This document shows positions 53,491 through 64,000 of a stretch of DNA of 64,000 bases, piece by piece. This DNA comes from Nemophila menziesii (lineage: Eukaryota > Streptophyta > Magnoliopsida > Boraginales > Hydrophyllaceae), in assembly GCA_029959085.1 (NCBI GenBank), contig JARWIR010000177.1:186001-250000 (forward strand), read 5' to 3'. Position 1 is the stretch's first letter. Each line of letters starts with the position of its first letter. Made by a program: the position numbers and the translations under genes. Below the pieces are notes generated by a model. That model was not told where the DNA came from. It did not search any database and saw only the letters and a list, made by a program, of their open reading frames with translations.

Positions 53491-55926
53491 ATAGTTTATA
53501 CATATCATTTGATTTTTTAGTATATATAAATTTATATATTATTAGAATTATCATAGAAAATTATACTCCGAAGAAATATATTATAATCATTCTTCATTTC
53601 GATAGTATAGAAATACGACTATTGAAGAAAGATTTGTGTAACAAGGATATATCTTTTTAATTAGTAAAAAAGATTATAAATATTAATATATTCTTTGTTG
53701 TTTATTTGTTCTCTTGTTATCAGTCAATATAGTACATTATTCTCCCTAAATATTCTCTTTTGTTTGATTAAATTTACACTACGATAAAGTATTATATCCT
53801 TTATTTTTGAATTCTATATAATTCAATAGTGTATTTTAGTTGGTTAATATATTTTGATTAATAATAACTTAATATAATATTGATTTTTTTAATAAAACAT
53901 ATTTCATGTAGTCTTTCAATTTTTCTTATTAATGTGTCTATTTTTTTATCTCTCAATATAATAAAATTCTTGTAATGTATGTGACTGAAAAAAATATAAT
54001 ATATTCTATTCATAAAATTATATAATATAATAGATTCATATTTATATTTGGCTAAGTGTAATAAATTTTTTTAGGCGTGATAAATACGTAACGCAACAAA
54101 ATCGTACCTAACAAAATCAACCTAGGTTGTTAAGATTGACGAAAGTTTCTCGATTAAAAAAACTAAATGTTTCATCCATAGAAGGAGACACATTAATAGC
54201 TTCTACAAATATATGGAATAAGTAGTCGACATAAGTTTAGTTAACAACCTAAGATATAGGGTTGTTTAAGTCCAATAAGTGATTAAATATGCAATTAATT
54301 GCGATTTTTAAAATATAAAACATATACATATCTTGAGATTAGACTCTTGTGCTATTTAGTCTAAGTTTGGCGCATACCATAAATTCTTCTCTACATATAC
54401 TTATGCAATGATAATTTTTCATTGAAAAAACTTAAATATATTTACTAGGTTCATATGTATTATGTTAAAATTTATTTTGGGTTATACCTAATATAGATGA
54501 ATTATTTGTGAATTTTCACATTATTTTGTTTTATGTAATATATAAAAAATAGAAACTAAAAGTCGTATTTAGTAACATTGTTTTTAAAAGGTTTTTATAA
54601 ATTTATTTAGCTCAATTTTGTCAAAATACAATTTTCAAATATGTTGATACAATTTTTGATAGTGTAATTACTATTCAAGATCATATATTAGAAAAAATTC
54701 AGAATACGTATTATATAATTGCTTAATAATATTATTTTGTCTTGCTTTTTTAGAATAAGTAAAATATAGTAAATTCAACATGTATTATTTATATTTGATA
54801 TAATTAATAATATAAAAATAATAATATTAATAATTAAATAAAAGGAAATTGTAGAAATTTATAACTCTATACAATTTTGTATTTATAATAATCTTAAATT
54901 ATAGGATTTGAAAAATATTTTAGTTTGTATGTAAATTATATATAGTTTTAATTTTAATAACTTCTACAAAAATCAAGCCAGAATATTATTTGAGATAATA
55001 ACTATACGTGAATTAATTAAAAATAAAAAATAAAGTTCGAACTAAAATGTTATATCGTAAAAAATAAATTAGGTATTAAGACAACATCTTAGTATGTTAC
55101 ATGATTTAGACATAATTCTTTCATAAAAAACTGTACAATTTGATCGTTGGTCATGATATTTCATCACAATCATCCTCGTAGGAAGGAAAATTGTAATAAA
55201 ATGTCATAACCACGAGCATATTGTATAGGTTACATAGGGTTACTGTGATATTTGGAGAATCGAGATTAATTTCAAGAGCTCTATATGTTTCAATACGTAA
55301 AAACAACTCAGGGAAAAGAATGTTTGAAGAAAATATAGCGGCAGAGAAAAGATTAAAAGTGTTGTGCCAGAATTAGGTTAAATTGTATATGTTTATATAG
55401 TAGTTAGGAATGATGGGCCTGGTTTAGTTGGGCTTTACATTATACAGTATATGGTTGATATAAATAAAAAAATTTAAAAAACCAGGCGTGGAATATTATT
55501 GGGCCTAATTTTAAAGATAACTATAATAATTTTTTCATCCCTACTTACCTCTAATCTTAAAATATATATTTATATTTTTAAAATACCTTTATATGCATGG
55601 TTATAGAAGATATATTTATTGTATTCAAGAATTGTGCGTCTACAACTAGAGTAACAAAGCCTATCAATCATATCTTAGTGTTGTAAAAAACTTTTTATTA
55701 TTTTAAAACTTCTTATTCTATTTTGATTATAGTTTTAATTTATTTCGTGAGCTACTAAAATTCTTAAATCGTTCCTTATTATAGAACATAAGTTTATTTT
55801 CCCTTTATTTTAAAAATTAATAACATGTATATGTTAAAACAAAATTTATAAGAATTTATTTATAAAATTGGAAAACAAACAAAATATTTTTTTAAGTAAC
55901 ATTAGAACAATAATATAGACAAAATA
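53491..55926. repeat. Unit 23 (subfamily B3, 2,436 bp)
   Basis: Counterpart of unit 16. Differences seen: GATTATAG for GATTTTAG and TTCCCTTT for TTCCATTT, both near the unit end. Confidence 0.94.
55151..55306 (-). pseudogene. Relic open frame, unit 23, truncated by TGA
   Basis: Counterpart of unit 16, with the same TGA. Confidence 0.35.
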
Positions 55927-57550
55927 ATAGTTTATACATATCATTTTATTTTTTAGTATATATAAATTTATATATTATTAGAATTATCATAGAAAATTAT
56001 ACTCCGAAGAAATATATTATAATCATTCTTCATTTCGATAGTATAGAAATACGACTATTGAAGAAAGATTTGTGTAACAAGGATATATCTTTTTAATTAG
56101 TAAAAAAGATTATAAATATTAATATATTCTTTGTAGTTTATTTGTTCTCTTGTTATCAGTCAATATAGTACATTATTCTCCCTAAATATTCTCTTTTGTT
56201 TGATTAAATTTACACTACGATAAAGTATTATATCCTTTATTTTTGTATTCTATATAATTCAATAGTATATTTTAGATGGTTAATATATTATGATTAATAA
56301 TAACTTTATATAATATTGATTTTTTTAATAAAACATATTTCATGTAGTCTTTCAAATTTTCTTATTAATGTGTCTATTTTTTTATCTCTCAATATAATAA
56401 AATTCTTGTAATGTATGTGACTGAAAAAAATATAATATATTATATTCATAAAATTATATAATATAATAGATTCATATTTATATTTGGCTAAGTGTAATAA
56501 ATTTTTTTAGGCGTGATAAATACGTAACGCAACAAAAATTGTACCTAACAAAATCAACCTAGGTTGTTAAGATCGACGAAAGTTTCTCGATTAAAAAAAC
56601 TAAATGTTTCATCCATAGAAGGAGACACATTAATAGTTTCTACAAATATATGGAATAAGTAGTCGACATACGTTTAGTTGACAACCTAATATATATGGTT
56701 GTTTAAGTCCAATAAGTGATTAAATATGCAATTAATTGCGATTTTTAAAATATAAAACACATACATATCTTGAGATTAAACTCTTGTGCTATTTAGTCTG
56801 AGTTTGGCGCATACCATAAATTCTTCTCTACATATACTTATGCAATGATAATTTTTCATTGAAAAAACTTAAATATATTTACTAGGTTCATATGTATTAT
56901 GTTAAAATTTATTTTGGGCTATACCTAATATAGATGAATTATTTGTGAATTTTCTTTGTATTATGTAATATATAAAAAATAGAAACTAAAAGCCGTATTT
57001 AGTAACATTGTTTTGAAAAGGTTTTTATAAATTTATTTAGCTCAATTTTGTCAAAATACAATTTTCATATATGTTGATATAATTTTTGATAGTGTAATTA
57101 CTATTCAAGATTATATAATAGAAAAAATCCAGAATACATATTATATAATTGCTTAATAATATTATTTTGTCTTGCTTTTTTAGAATAAGTAAAATATAGT
57201 AAATTCAACATGTATTATTTATATTTGATATAATTAATAATATGAAAATAATAATATTAATAATTAAATAAAAGGAAATTGTAGAAATTTATAACTCTAT
57301 ACAATTTTGTATTTATAATAATCTTAAATTATAGGATATGAAAAATATTTTAGTTTGTATGTTAATTATATATAGTTTCAATTTTAATAACTTCTACAAA
57401 AATCAAGCCAGAATATTATTTGAGATAATAACTATACGTGAATTAATTAAAAATAAAAAATAAAGTTCAAATTAAAATGTTATATAGTAAAAAATAAATT
57501 AGGTATTAACACATGATCTTAGTATGTTACATGATTTAGGCATAATTCTT

Positions 57551-57736
57551 TCATAAAAAACTGTACAATTTGATCGTTGGCCATGATATTTCATCACAAT
57601 CATCCTCGTAGGAAGGAAAATTGTAATAAAATGTCATAACCACGAGCATATTGTGTAGGTTACATAGGGTTACTGTGATATTTGGAGAATCAAGATTAAT
57701 TTGAAGAGCTCTATATGTTTCAATACGTAAAAACAA
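57551..57736 (-). pseudogene. Relic open frame, unit 24
   Basis: Same protein as unit 17, including His28. Confidence 0.3.
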
Positions 57737-57821
57737 CTCAGGGAAAAGAATATTAGAAGAAAATATAGCGGCAGAGAAAAGATTAAAAGTGTTGTGCCAG
57801 AATTAGGTTAAATTGTATATC

Positions 57822-57865
57822 TTTATATAGTAGTTATGAATGATGGGCCTGGTTTAGTTGGGATT
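57822..57865 (-). promoter_or_regulatory. Promoter-like module of unit 24, distal box altered
   Basis: Same AATCCCA change as its counterpart in unit 17. Confidence 0.4.
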
Positions 57866-58357
57866 TACATTATACAGTATATGGTTGATATAAATAAAAA
57901 AATTTAAAAAAACCAGGCGTGGAATATTATTGGGCCTAATTTTAAAGATAACTATAATAATTTTTTCTTCCCTACTTACCTCTAATCTTAAAATATATAT
58001 TTATATTATTAAAATACCTTTATACGCATGGTTATAGAAGATATATTTATTGTATTCAAGAATTGTGCGTCTACAACTAGAGTAGCAAAGCCTATCAATC
58101 ATATCTTAGTGTTGTAAAAAACTTTTTATTATTTTAAAACTTCTTATTCTATTTTGATTTTAGTTTCAATTTATTTCGTGAGCTCATAAAATTCTTAAAT
58201 CGTTCCTTATTATAGAACATAAGTTTATTTTCCCTTTATTTTAAAAATTAATAACATGTATATGTTAAAACAAAATTTATAAGAATTTATTTATAAAATT
58301 GGAACACAAACAAAATATTTTTTTAAGTAACATTAGAACAATAATATAGACAAAATA

Positions 58358-60795
58358 ATAGTTTATACATATCATTTGATTTTTTTAGTATATATAAATT
58401 TATATATTATTAGAATTATCATAGATAATTATACTCCGAAGAAATATATTATAATCATTCTTCATTTCGATAGTATAGAAATACGACTATTGAAGAAAGA
58501 TTTGTGTAACAAGGATATATCTTTTTAATTAGTAAAAAAGATTATAAATATTAATATATTCTTTGTTGTTTATTTGTTCTCTTGTTATCGGTCAATATAG
58601 TACATTATTCTCCCTAAATATTCTCTTTTGTTTGATTAAATTTACACTACTGATAAAGTATTATATCCTTTATTTTTGAATTCTATATAATTCAATAGTG
58701 TATTTTAGTTGGTTAATATATTATGATTAATAATATCTTTATATAATATTGATTTTTTTAATAAAACATATTTCATGTAGTCTTTCAATTTTTCTTATTA
58801 ATGTGTCTATTTTTTTATCTCTCAATATAATAAAATTCTTGTAATGTATGTGACTGAAAAAAATATAATATATTCTATTCATAAAATTATATAATATAAT
58901 AGATTCATATTTATATTTGGCTAAGTGTAATAAATTTTTTTAGGCGTGATAAATACGTAACGCAACAAAATCGTACCTAACAAAATCAACCTAGGTTGTT
59001 AAGATTGACGAAAGTTTCTCGATTAAAAAAACTAAATGTTTCATCCATAGAAGGAGACACATTAATAGCTTCTACAAATATATGGAATAAGTAGTCGACA
59101 TAAGTTTAGTTAACAACCTAAGATATAGGGTTGTTTAAGTCCAATAAGTGATTAAATATGCAACTAATTGCGATTTTTAAAATATAAAACATATACATAT
59201 CTTGAGATTAAACTCTTGTGCTATTTAGTCTAACTTTGGCGCATACCATAAATTCTTCTCTACATATACTTATGCAATGATAATTTTTCATTGAAAAAAC
59301 TTAAATATATTTACTAGGTTCATATGTATTATGTTAAAATTTATTTTGGGTTATACCTAATATAGATGAATTATTTGTGAATTTTCACATTATTTTGTTT
59401 TATGTAATATATAAAAAATAAAAACTAAAAGCCGTATTTAGTAACATTGTTTTTAAAAGGTTTTTATAAATTTATTTAGCTCAATTTTGTCAAAATACAA
59501 TTTTCATATATGTTGATACAATTTTTGATAGTGTAATTACTATTCAAGATCATATATTAGAAAAAATTCAGAATACGTATTATATAATTGCTTAATAATA
59601 TTATTTTGTCTTGCTTTTTTAGAATAAGTAAAATATAGTAAATTCAACATGTATTATTTATATTTGATATAATTAATAATATAAAAATAATAATATTAAT
59701 AATTAAATAAAAGGAAATTGTAGAAATTTATAACTCTATACAATTTTGTATTTATAATAATCTTAAATTATAGGATTTGAAAAATATTTTAGTTTGTATG
59801 TAAATTATATATAGTTTTAATTTTAATAACTTCTACAAAAATCAAGCCAGAATATTATTTAAGATAATAACTATACGTGAATTAATTAAAAATAAAAAAT
59901 AAAGTTCGAACTAAAATGTTATATCGTAAAAAATAAATTAGGTATTAAGACAAGATCTTAGTATGTTACATGATTTACACATAATTCTTTCATAAAAAAC
60001 TGTACAATTTGATCGTTGGTCATGATATTTCATCACAATCATCCTCGTAGGAAGGAAAATTGTAATAAAATGTCATAACCACGAGCATATTGTATAGGTT
60101 ACATAGGGTTACTGTGATATTTGGAGAATCGAGATTAATTTCAAGAGCTCTATATGTTTCAATACGTAAAAACAACTCAGGGAAAAGAATGTTTGAAGAA
60201 AATATAGCGGCAGAGAAAAGATTAAAAGTGTTGTGCCAGAATTAGGTTAAATTGTATATGTTTATATAGTAGTTAGGAATGATGGGCCTGGTTTAGTTGG
60301 GCTTTACATTATACAGTATATGGTTGATATAAATAAAAAAATTTAAAAAACCAGGCGTGGAATATTATTGGGCCTAATTTTAAAGATAACTATAATAATT
60401 TTTTCATCCCTACTTACCTCTAATCTTAAAATATATATTTATATTTTTAAAATACCTTTATATGCATGGTTATAGAAGATATATTTATTGTATTCAAGAA
60501 TTGTGCGTCTACAACTAGAGTAACAAAGCCTATCAATCATATCTTAGTGTTGTAAAAAACTTTTTATTATTTTAAAACTTCTTATTCTATTTTGATTTTA
60601 GTTTTAATTTATTTCGTGAGCTACTAAAATTCTTAAATCGTTCCTTATTATAGAACATAAGTTTATTTTCCCTTTATTTTAAAAATTAATAACATGTATA
60701 TGTTAAAACAAAATTTATAAGAATTTATTTATAAAATTGGAAAACAAACAAAATATTTTTTTAAGTAACATTAGAACAATAATATAGACAAAATA
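58358..60795. repeat. Unit 25 (B mosaic, 2,438 bp)
   Basis: Counterpart of mosaic unit 18. It is one A shorter near 60,340, with GAATTATTTGTG for GAATTACTTGTG. Confidence 0.94.
60020..60175 (-). pseudogene. Relic open frame, unit 25, truncated by TGA
   Basis: Counterpart of unit 18, with the same TGA. Confidence 0.35.
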
Positions 60796-62469
60796 ATAGT
60801 TTATACATATCATTTTATTTTTTAGTATATATAAATTTATATATTATTAGAATTATCATAGAAAATTATACTCCGAAGAAATATATTATAATCATTCTTC
60901 ATTTCGATAGTATAGAAATACGACTATTGAAGAAAGATTTGTGTAACAAGGATATATCTTTTTAATTAGTAAAAAAGATTATAAATATTAATATATTCTT
61001 TGTAGTTTATTTGTTCTCTTGTTATCAGTCAATATAGTACATTATTCTCCCTAAATATTCTCTTTTGTTTGATTAAATTTACACTACTGATAAAGTATTA
61101 TATCCTTTATTTTTGTATTCTATATAATTCAATAGTATATTTTAGATGGTTAATATATTATGATTAATAATAACTTTATATAATATTGATTTTTTTAATA
61201 AAACATATTTCATGTAGTCTTTCAATTTTTCTTATTAATGTGTCTATTTTTTTATCTCTCAATATAATAAAATTCTTGTAATGTATGTGACTGAAAAAAA
61301 TATAATATATTCTATTCATAAAATTATATAATATAATAGATTCATATTTATATTTGGCTAAGTGTAATAAATTTTTTTAGGCGTGATAAATACGTAACGC
61401 AACAAAATTGTACCTAACAAAATCAACCTAGGTTGTTAAGATTGACGAAAGTTTCTCGATTAAAAAAACTAAATGTTTCATCCATAGAAGGAGACACATT
61501 AATAGCTTCTACAAATATATGGAATAAGTAGTCGACATAAGTTTAGTTAACAACCTAAGATATAGGTTTGTTTAAGTCCAATAAGTGATTAAATATGCAA
61601 TTAATTGCGATTTTTAAAATATAAAACATATACATATCTTGAGATTAAACTCTTGTGCTATTTAGTCTAAGTTTGGCACATACCATAAATTCTTCTCTAC
61701 ATATACTTATGCAATGATAATTTTTCATTGAAAAAACTTAAATATATTTACTAGGTTCATATGTATTATGTTAAAATTTATTTTGGGTTATACCTAATAT
61801 AGATGAATTATTTGTGAATTTTCACATTATTTTGTTTTATGTAATATATAAAAAATAAAACTAAAAGCCGTATTTAGTAACATTGTTTTTAAAAGGTTTT
61901 TATAAATTTATTTAGCTCAATTTTGTCAAAATACAATTTTCATATATGTTGATACAATTTTTGATAGTGTAATTACTATTCAAGATCATATATTAGAAAA
62001 AATTCAGAATATGTATTATATAATTGCTTAATAATATTATTTTGTCTTGCTTTTTTAGAATAAGTAAAATATAGTAAATTCAACATGTATTATTTATATT
62101 TGATATAATTAATAATATAAAAATAATAATATAAAAATAATAATATTAATAATTAAATAAAAGGAAATTGTAGAAATTTATAACTCTATACAATTTTGTA
62201 TTTATAATAATCTTAAATTATAGGATTTGAAAAATATTTTAGTTTGTATGTAAATTATATATAGTTTTAATTTTAATAACTTCTACAAAAATCAAGCCAG
62301 AATATTATTTGAGATAATAACTATACGTGAATTAATTAAAAATAAAAAATAAAGTTCAAACTAAAATGTTATATCGTAAAAAATAAACTAGGTATTAAGA
62401 CAAGATCTTAGTATGTTACATGATTTAGACATAATTCTTTCATAAAAAACTGTACAATTTGATCGTTGG

Positions 62470-62625
62470 TCATGATATTTCATCACAATCATCCTCGTAG
62501 GAAGGAAAATTGTAATAAAATGTCATAACCACGAGCATATTGTATAGGTTACATAGGGTTACTGTGATATTTGGAGAATCGAGATTAATTTCAAGAGTTC
62601 TATATGTTTCAATACGTAAAAACAA
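62470..62625 (-). pseudogene. Relic open frame, unit 26, truncated by TGA
   Basis: Counterpart of unit 19, with the same TGA and the AGAGTTC change. Confidence 0.35.
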
Positions 62626-62710
62626 CTCAGGGAAAAGAATGTTTGAAGAAAATATAGCGGCAGAGAAAAGATTAAAAGTGTTGTGCCAGAATTAGGTTAA
62701 ATTGTATATG

Positions 62711-62754
62711 TTTATATAGTAGTTAGGAATGATGGACCTGGTTTAGTTGGGCTT
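62711..62754 (-). promoter_or_regulatory. Promoter-like module of unit 26, proximal box altered
   Basis: TATA box (62711-62719) and distal AAGCCCA (62748-62754) are intact. The proximal box is AGGTCCA, a change not present in its counterpart unit 19. Confidence 0.4.
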
Positions 62755-63245
62755 TACATTATACAGTATATGGTTGATATAAATAAAAAAATTTAAAAAA
62801 CCAGGCGTGGAATATTATTGGGCCTAATTTTAAAGATAACTATAATAATTTTTTCATCCCTACTTACCTCTAATCTTAAAATATATATTTATATTTTTAA
62901 AATACCTTTATATGCATGGTTATAGAAGATATATTTATTGTATTCAAGAATTGTGCGTCTACAACTAGAGTAACAAAGCCTATCAATCATATCTTAGTGT
63001 TGTAAAAAACTTTTTATTATTTTAAAACTTCTTATTCTATTTTGATTTTAGTTTTAATTTATTTCGTGAGCTCATAAAATTCTTAAATCGTTCCTTATTA
63101 TAGAACATAAGTTTATTTTCCCTTTATTTTAAAAATTAATAACATGTATATGTTAAAACAAAATTTATAAGAATTTATTTATAAAATTGGAAAACAAACA
63201 AAATATTTTTTTAAGTAACATTAGAACAATAATATAGACAAAATA

Positions 63246-64000
63246 ATAGTTTATACATATCATTTTATTTTTTAGTATATATAAATTTATATATTATTAG
63301 AATTATCATAGAAAATTATACTCCGAAGAAATATATTATAATCATTCTTCATTTCGATAGTATAGAAATACGACTATTGAAGAAAGATTTGTGTAACAAG
63401 GATATATCTTTTTAATTAGTAAAAAAGATTATAAATATTAATATATTCTTTGTAGTTTATTTGTTCTCTTGTTATCAGTCAATATAGTACATTATTCTCC
63501 ATAAATATTCTCTTTTGTTTGATTAAATTTACACTACTGATAAAGTATTATATCCTTTATTTTTGTATTCTATATAATTCAATAGTATATTTTAGATGGT
63601 TAATATATTATGATTAATAATAACTTTATATAATATTGATTTTTTTAATAAAACATATTTCATGTAGTCTTTTAATTTTTCTTATTAATGTGTCCATTTT
63701 TTTATCTCTCAAAATAATAACAGTCTTGTAATGTATGTGACTGAAAAAAATATAATATATTCTATTCATAAAATTATATATTATAATAGATTCATATTTA
63801 TATTTGGCTAAGCGTAATAATTTTTTTAGGCGTGATAAATACGTAACGCAACAAAATTGTACCTAACAAAATCAACCTAGGTTGTTAAGATTGACGAAAG
63901 TTTCTCGATTAAAAAAACTAAATGTTTCATCCATAGAAGGAGACACATTAATAGCTTCTACAGATATATGGAATAAGTAGTCGACATAAGTTTAGTTGAC
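63246..64000. repeat. Unit 27 (partial, first 755 bp)
   Basis: Counterpart of the front of unit 20 (CTCCATAAATATT, GTGTCCATTT, TCTACAGATATATGG). It is cut by the window edge, not by a biological boundary. Confidence 0.93.

Larger units (their letters stand above)
55927..58357. repeat. Unit 24 (subfamily B2, 2,431 bp)
   Basis: Counterpart of unit 17. Differences seen: AATATGAAAATAAT, GATAATAACTAT and TATATAGTAAAAA. Confidence 0.94.
60796..63245. repeat. Unit 26 (subfamily B3, 2,450 bp)
   Basis: Counterpart of unit 19. Differences seen: GATGGACCTGG for GATGGGCCTGG, and CCAGGCGTGG for CCATGCGTGG. Confidence 0.94.
1..64000. repeat. Satellite array of 2.42-2.46 kb monomers, 26 complete units plus a partial one
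   Basis: Landmark strings recur in the same order and orientation from end to end, for example the unit-start motif TTTATACATATCATTT and the box GAGCTCATAAAATTC. With the phase set at window base 1, units start at 1, 2428, 4845, 7265, 9693, 12111, 14529, 16947, 19364, 21782, 24239, 26673, 29106, 31557, 33988, 36428, 38864, 41295, 43734, 46184, 48620, 51051, 53491, 55927, 58358, 60796 and 63246. The phase is arbitrary. No foreign insertion, inversion or spacer is visible between units, and neither edge of the window leaves the array. Composition is roughly 80% A+T. The promoter-like boxes suggest a plant nuclear satellite; the species is not determinable here. Confidence 0.98.
21832..64000. 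repeat. Subfamily B block (units 10-27)
   Basis: Diagnostic states: TATTAGAATTATCATAG near the unit start, CTCCGAAGAAATA, GTAACAAGGATATAT, an 8-9 bp expansion after GACTGAAAAAAATATAATA, TTGCTTTTTTAGAATAAG, and ATTAGAACAATAATATAG at the unit end. Units are 2,431-2,457 bp. Three recurrent types can be told apart in the last third. B1 has GATTATATAG with TGGGCATGG. B2 has CTTTATATAG with TAGTTATGAATG. B3 has GTTTATATAG with GAATGTTTGAAG and a premature TGA in the minus-strand frame. Confidence 0.9.
49513..64000. repeat. Seven-unit higher-order repeat, copy 2, cut by the window end
   Basis: Matches 32,450-46,938 with about 14 differences found by eye in about 14.5 kb. They include a base change in the frame at about 52,760 (alanine 35 to glutamate), A to G at about 57,244, and a one-base A-run difference near 60,340. 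That is about 99.9% identity. The remaining 2.6 kb of the copy lies beyond the window, so a third copy cannot be excluded. Confidence 0.92.

Noticed and set aside
1617..57736. Seventeen 61-residue open frames as a real gene family
   Set aside because: They are the same position of each repeat unit, start with TTG, vary mostly at amino-acid-changing sites and are broken by the same stop in nine other units. I treat them as relics.
1..64000. CRISPR array or phage/plasmid repeat
   Set aside because: The repeated unit is 2.4 kb with no short direct repeats and unique spacers, and no prokaryotic gene is visible.
1..64000. Tandem transposon copies (LTR element, Helitron or DNA transposon)
   Set aside because: I found no terminal repeats, target-site duplications, reverse transcriptase, helicase or transposase coding. 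A degenerate non-autonomous origin of the monomer is possible but not supported by anything I can point to.
1..64000. rDNA or 5S spacer array
   Set aside because: No rRNA-like sequence occurs in any unit.
1..64000. Monomer length as a multiple of a nucleosome repeat
   Set aside because: 2,418-2,440 bp is close to 14 nucleosome spacings, but with a free choice of spacing any length fits. No phased dinucleotide pattern was checked.

Overview
The whole 64 kb window is one uninterrupted head-to-tail tandem array. The monomer is very AT-rich (roughly 20% G+C by eye) and 2.42-2.46 kb long. I count 26 complete units plus the first 755 bases of a 27th, all in the same orientation. No unique DNA, transposon, rRNA, tRNA or CRISPR array appears anywhere, and both window edges lie inside the array. 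No unit contains a convincing intact protein gene.

The likely source is a plant nuclear satellite block. The evidence is the long monomer, the higher-order repeat structure, the lack of bacterial-style coding density, and a minus-strand promoter-like module. That module has GGCCCA/AAGCCCA boxes ('site II' type, common upstream of plant housekeeping genes), a CTATATAAA TATA box and a pyrimidine-rich leader. The species and the chromosomal position (centromeric, pericentromeric or other heterochromatin) cannot be read from the sequence.

Layout. Units 1-9 (1 to about 21,831) are subfamily A, mostly 2,417-2,428 bp. Units 1-4 are varied and partly alternate, and units 4-9 are almost identical to one another. 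Subfamily B starts abruptly in the first 50 bases of unit 10 and fills the rest, with units of 2,431-2,457 bp. Inside B there is an exact 2,433-bp tandem duplication (about 25,011-29,938), then two rounds of a three-unit pattern (units 12-14 and 15-17). A seven-unit higher-order repeat of 17,063 bp follows. Its first copy runs from about 32,450 to 49,512 and its second from about 49,513 past the window end, at about 99.9% identity by eye.

Each complete unit carries, on the minus strand, the promoter-like module followed by a 61-codon open frame that opens with TTG (no upstream ATG). Nine of the 26 copies have the frame cut short by the same TGG-to-TGA change. Substitutions between subfamilies are mostly amino-acid changing, so the frame looks like a relic of a captured gene 5' end. 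In contrast, 175 bp covering the promoter and leader is nearly unchanged between some A and B units. The most interesting points are the hierarchical amplification history and a possibly active promoter repeated about every 2.4 kb.
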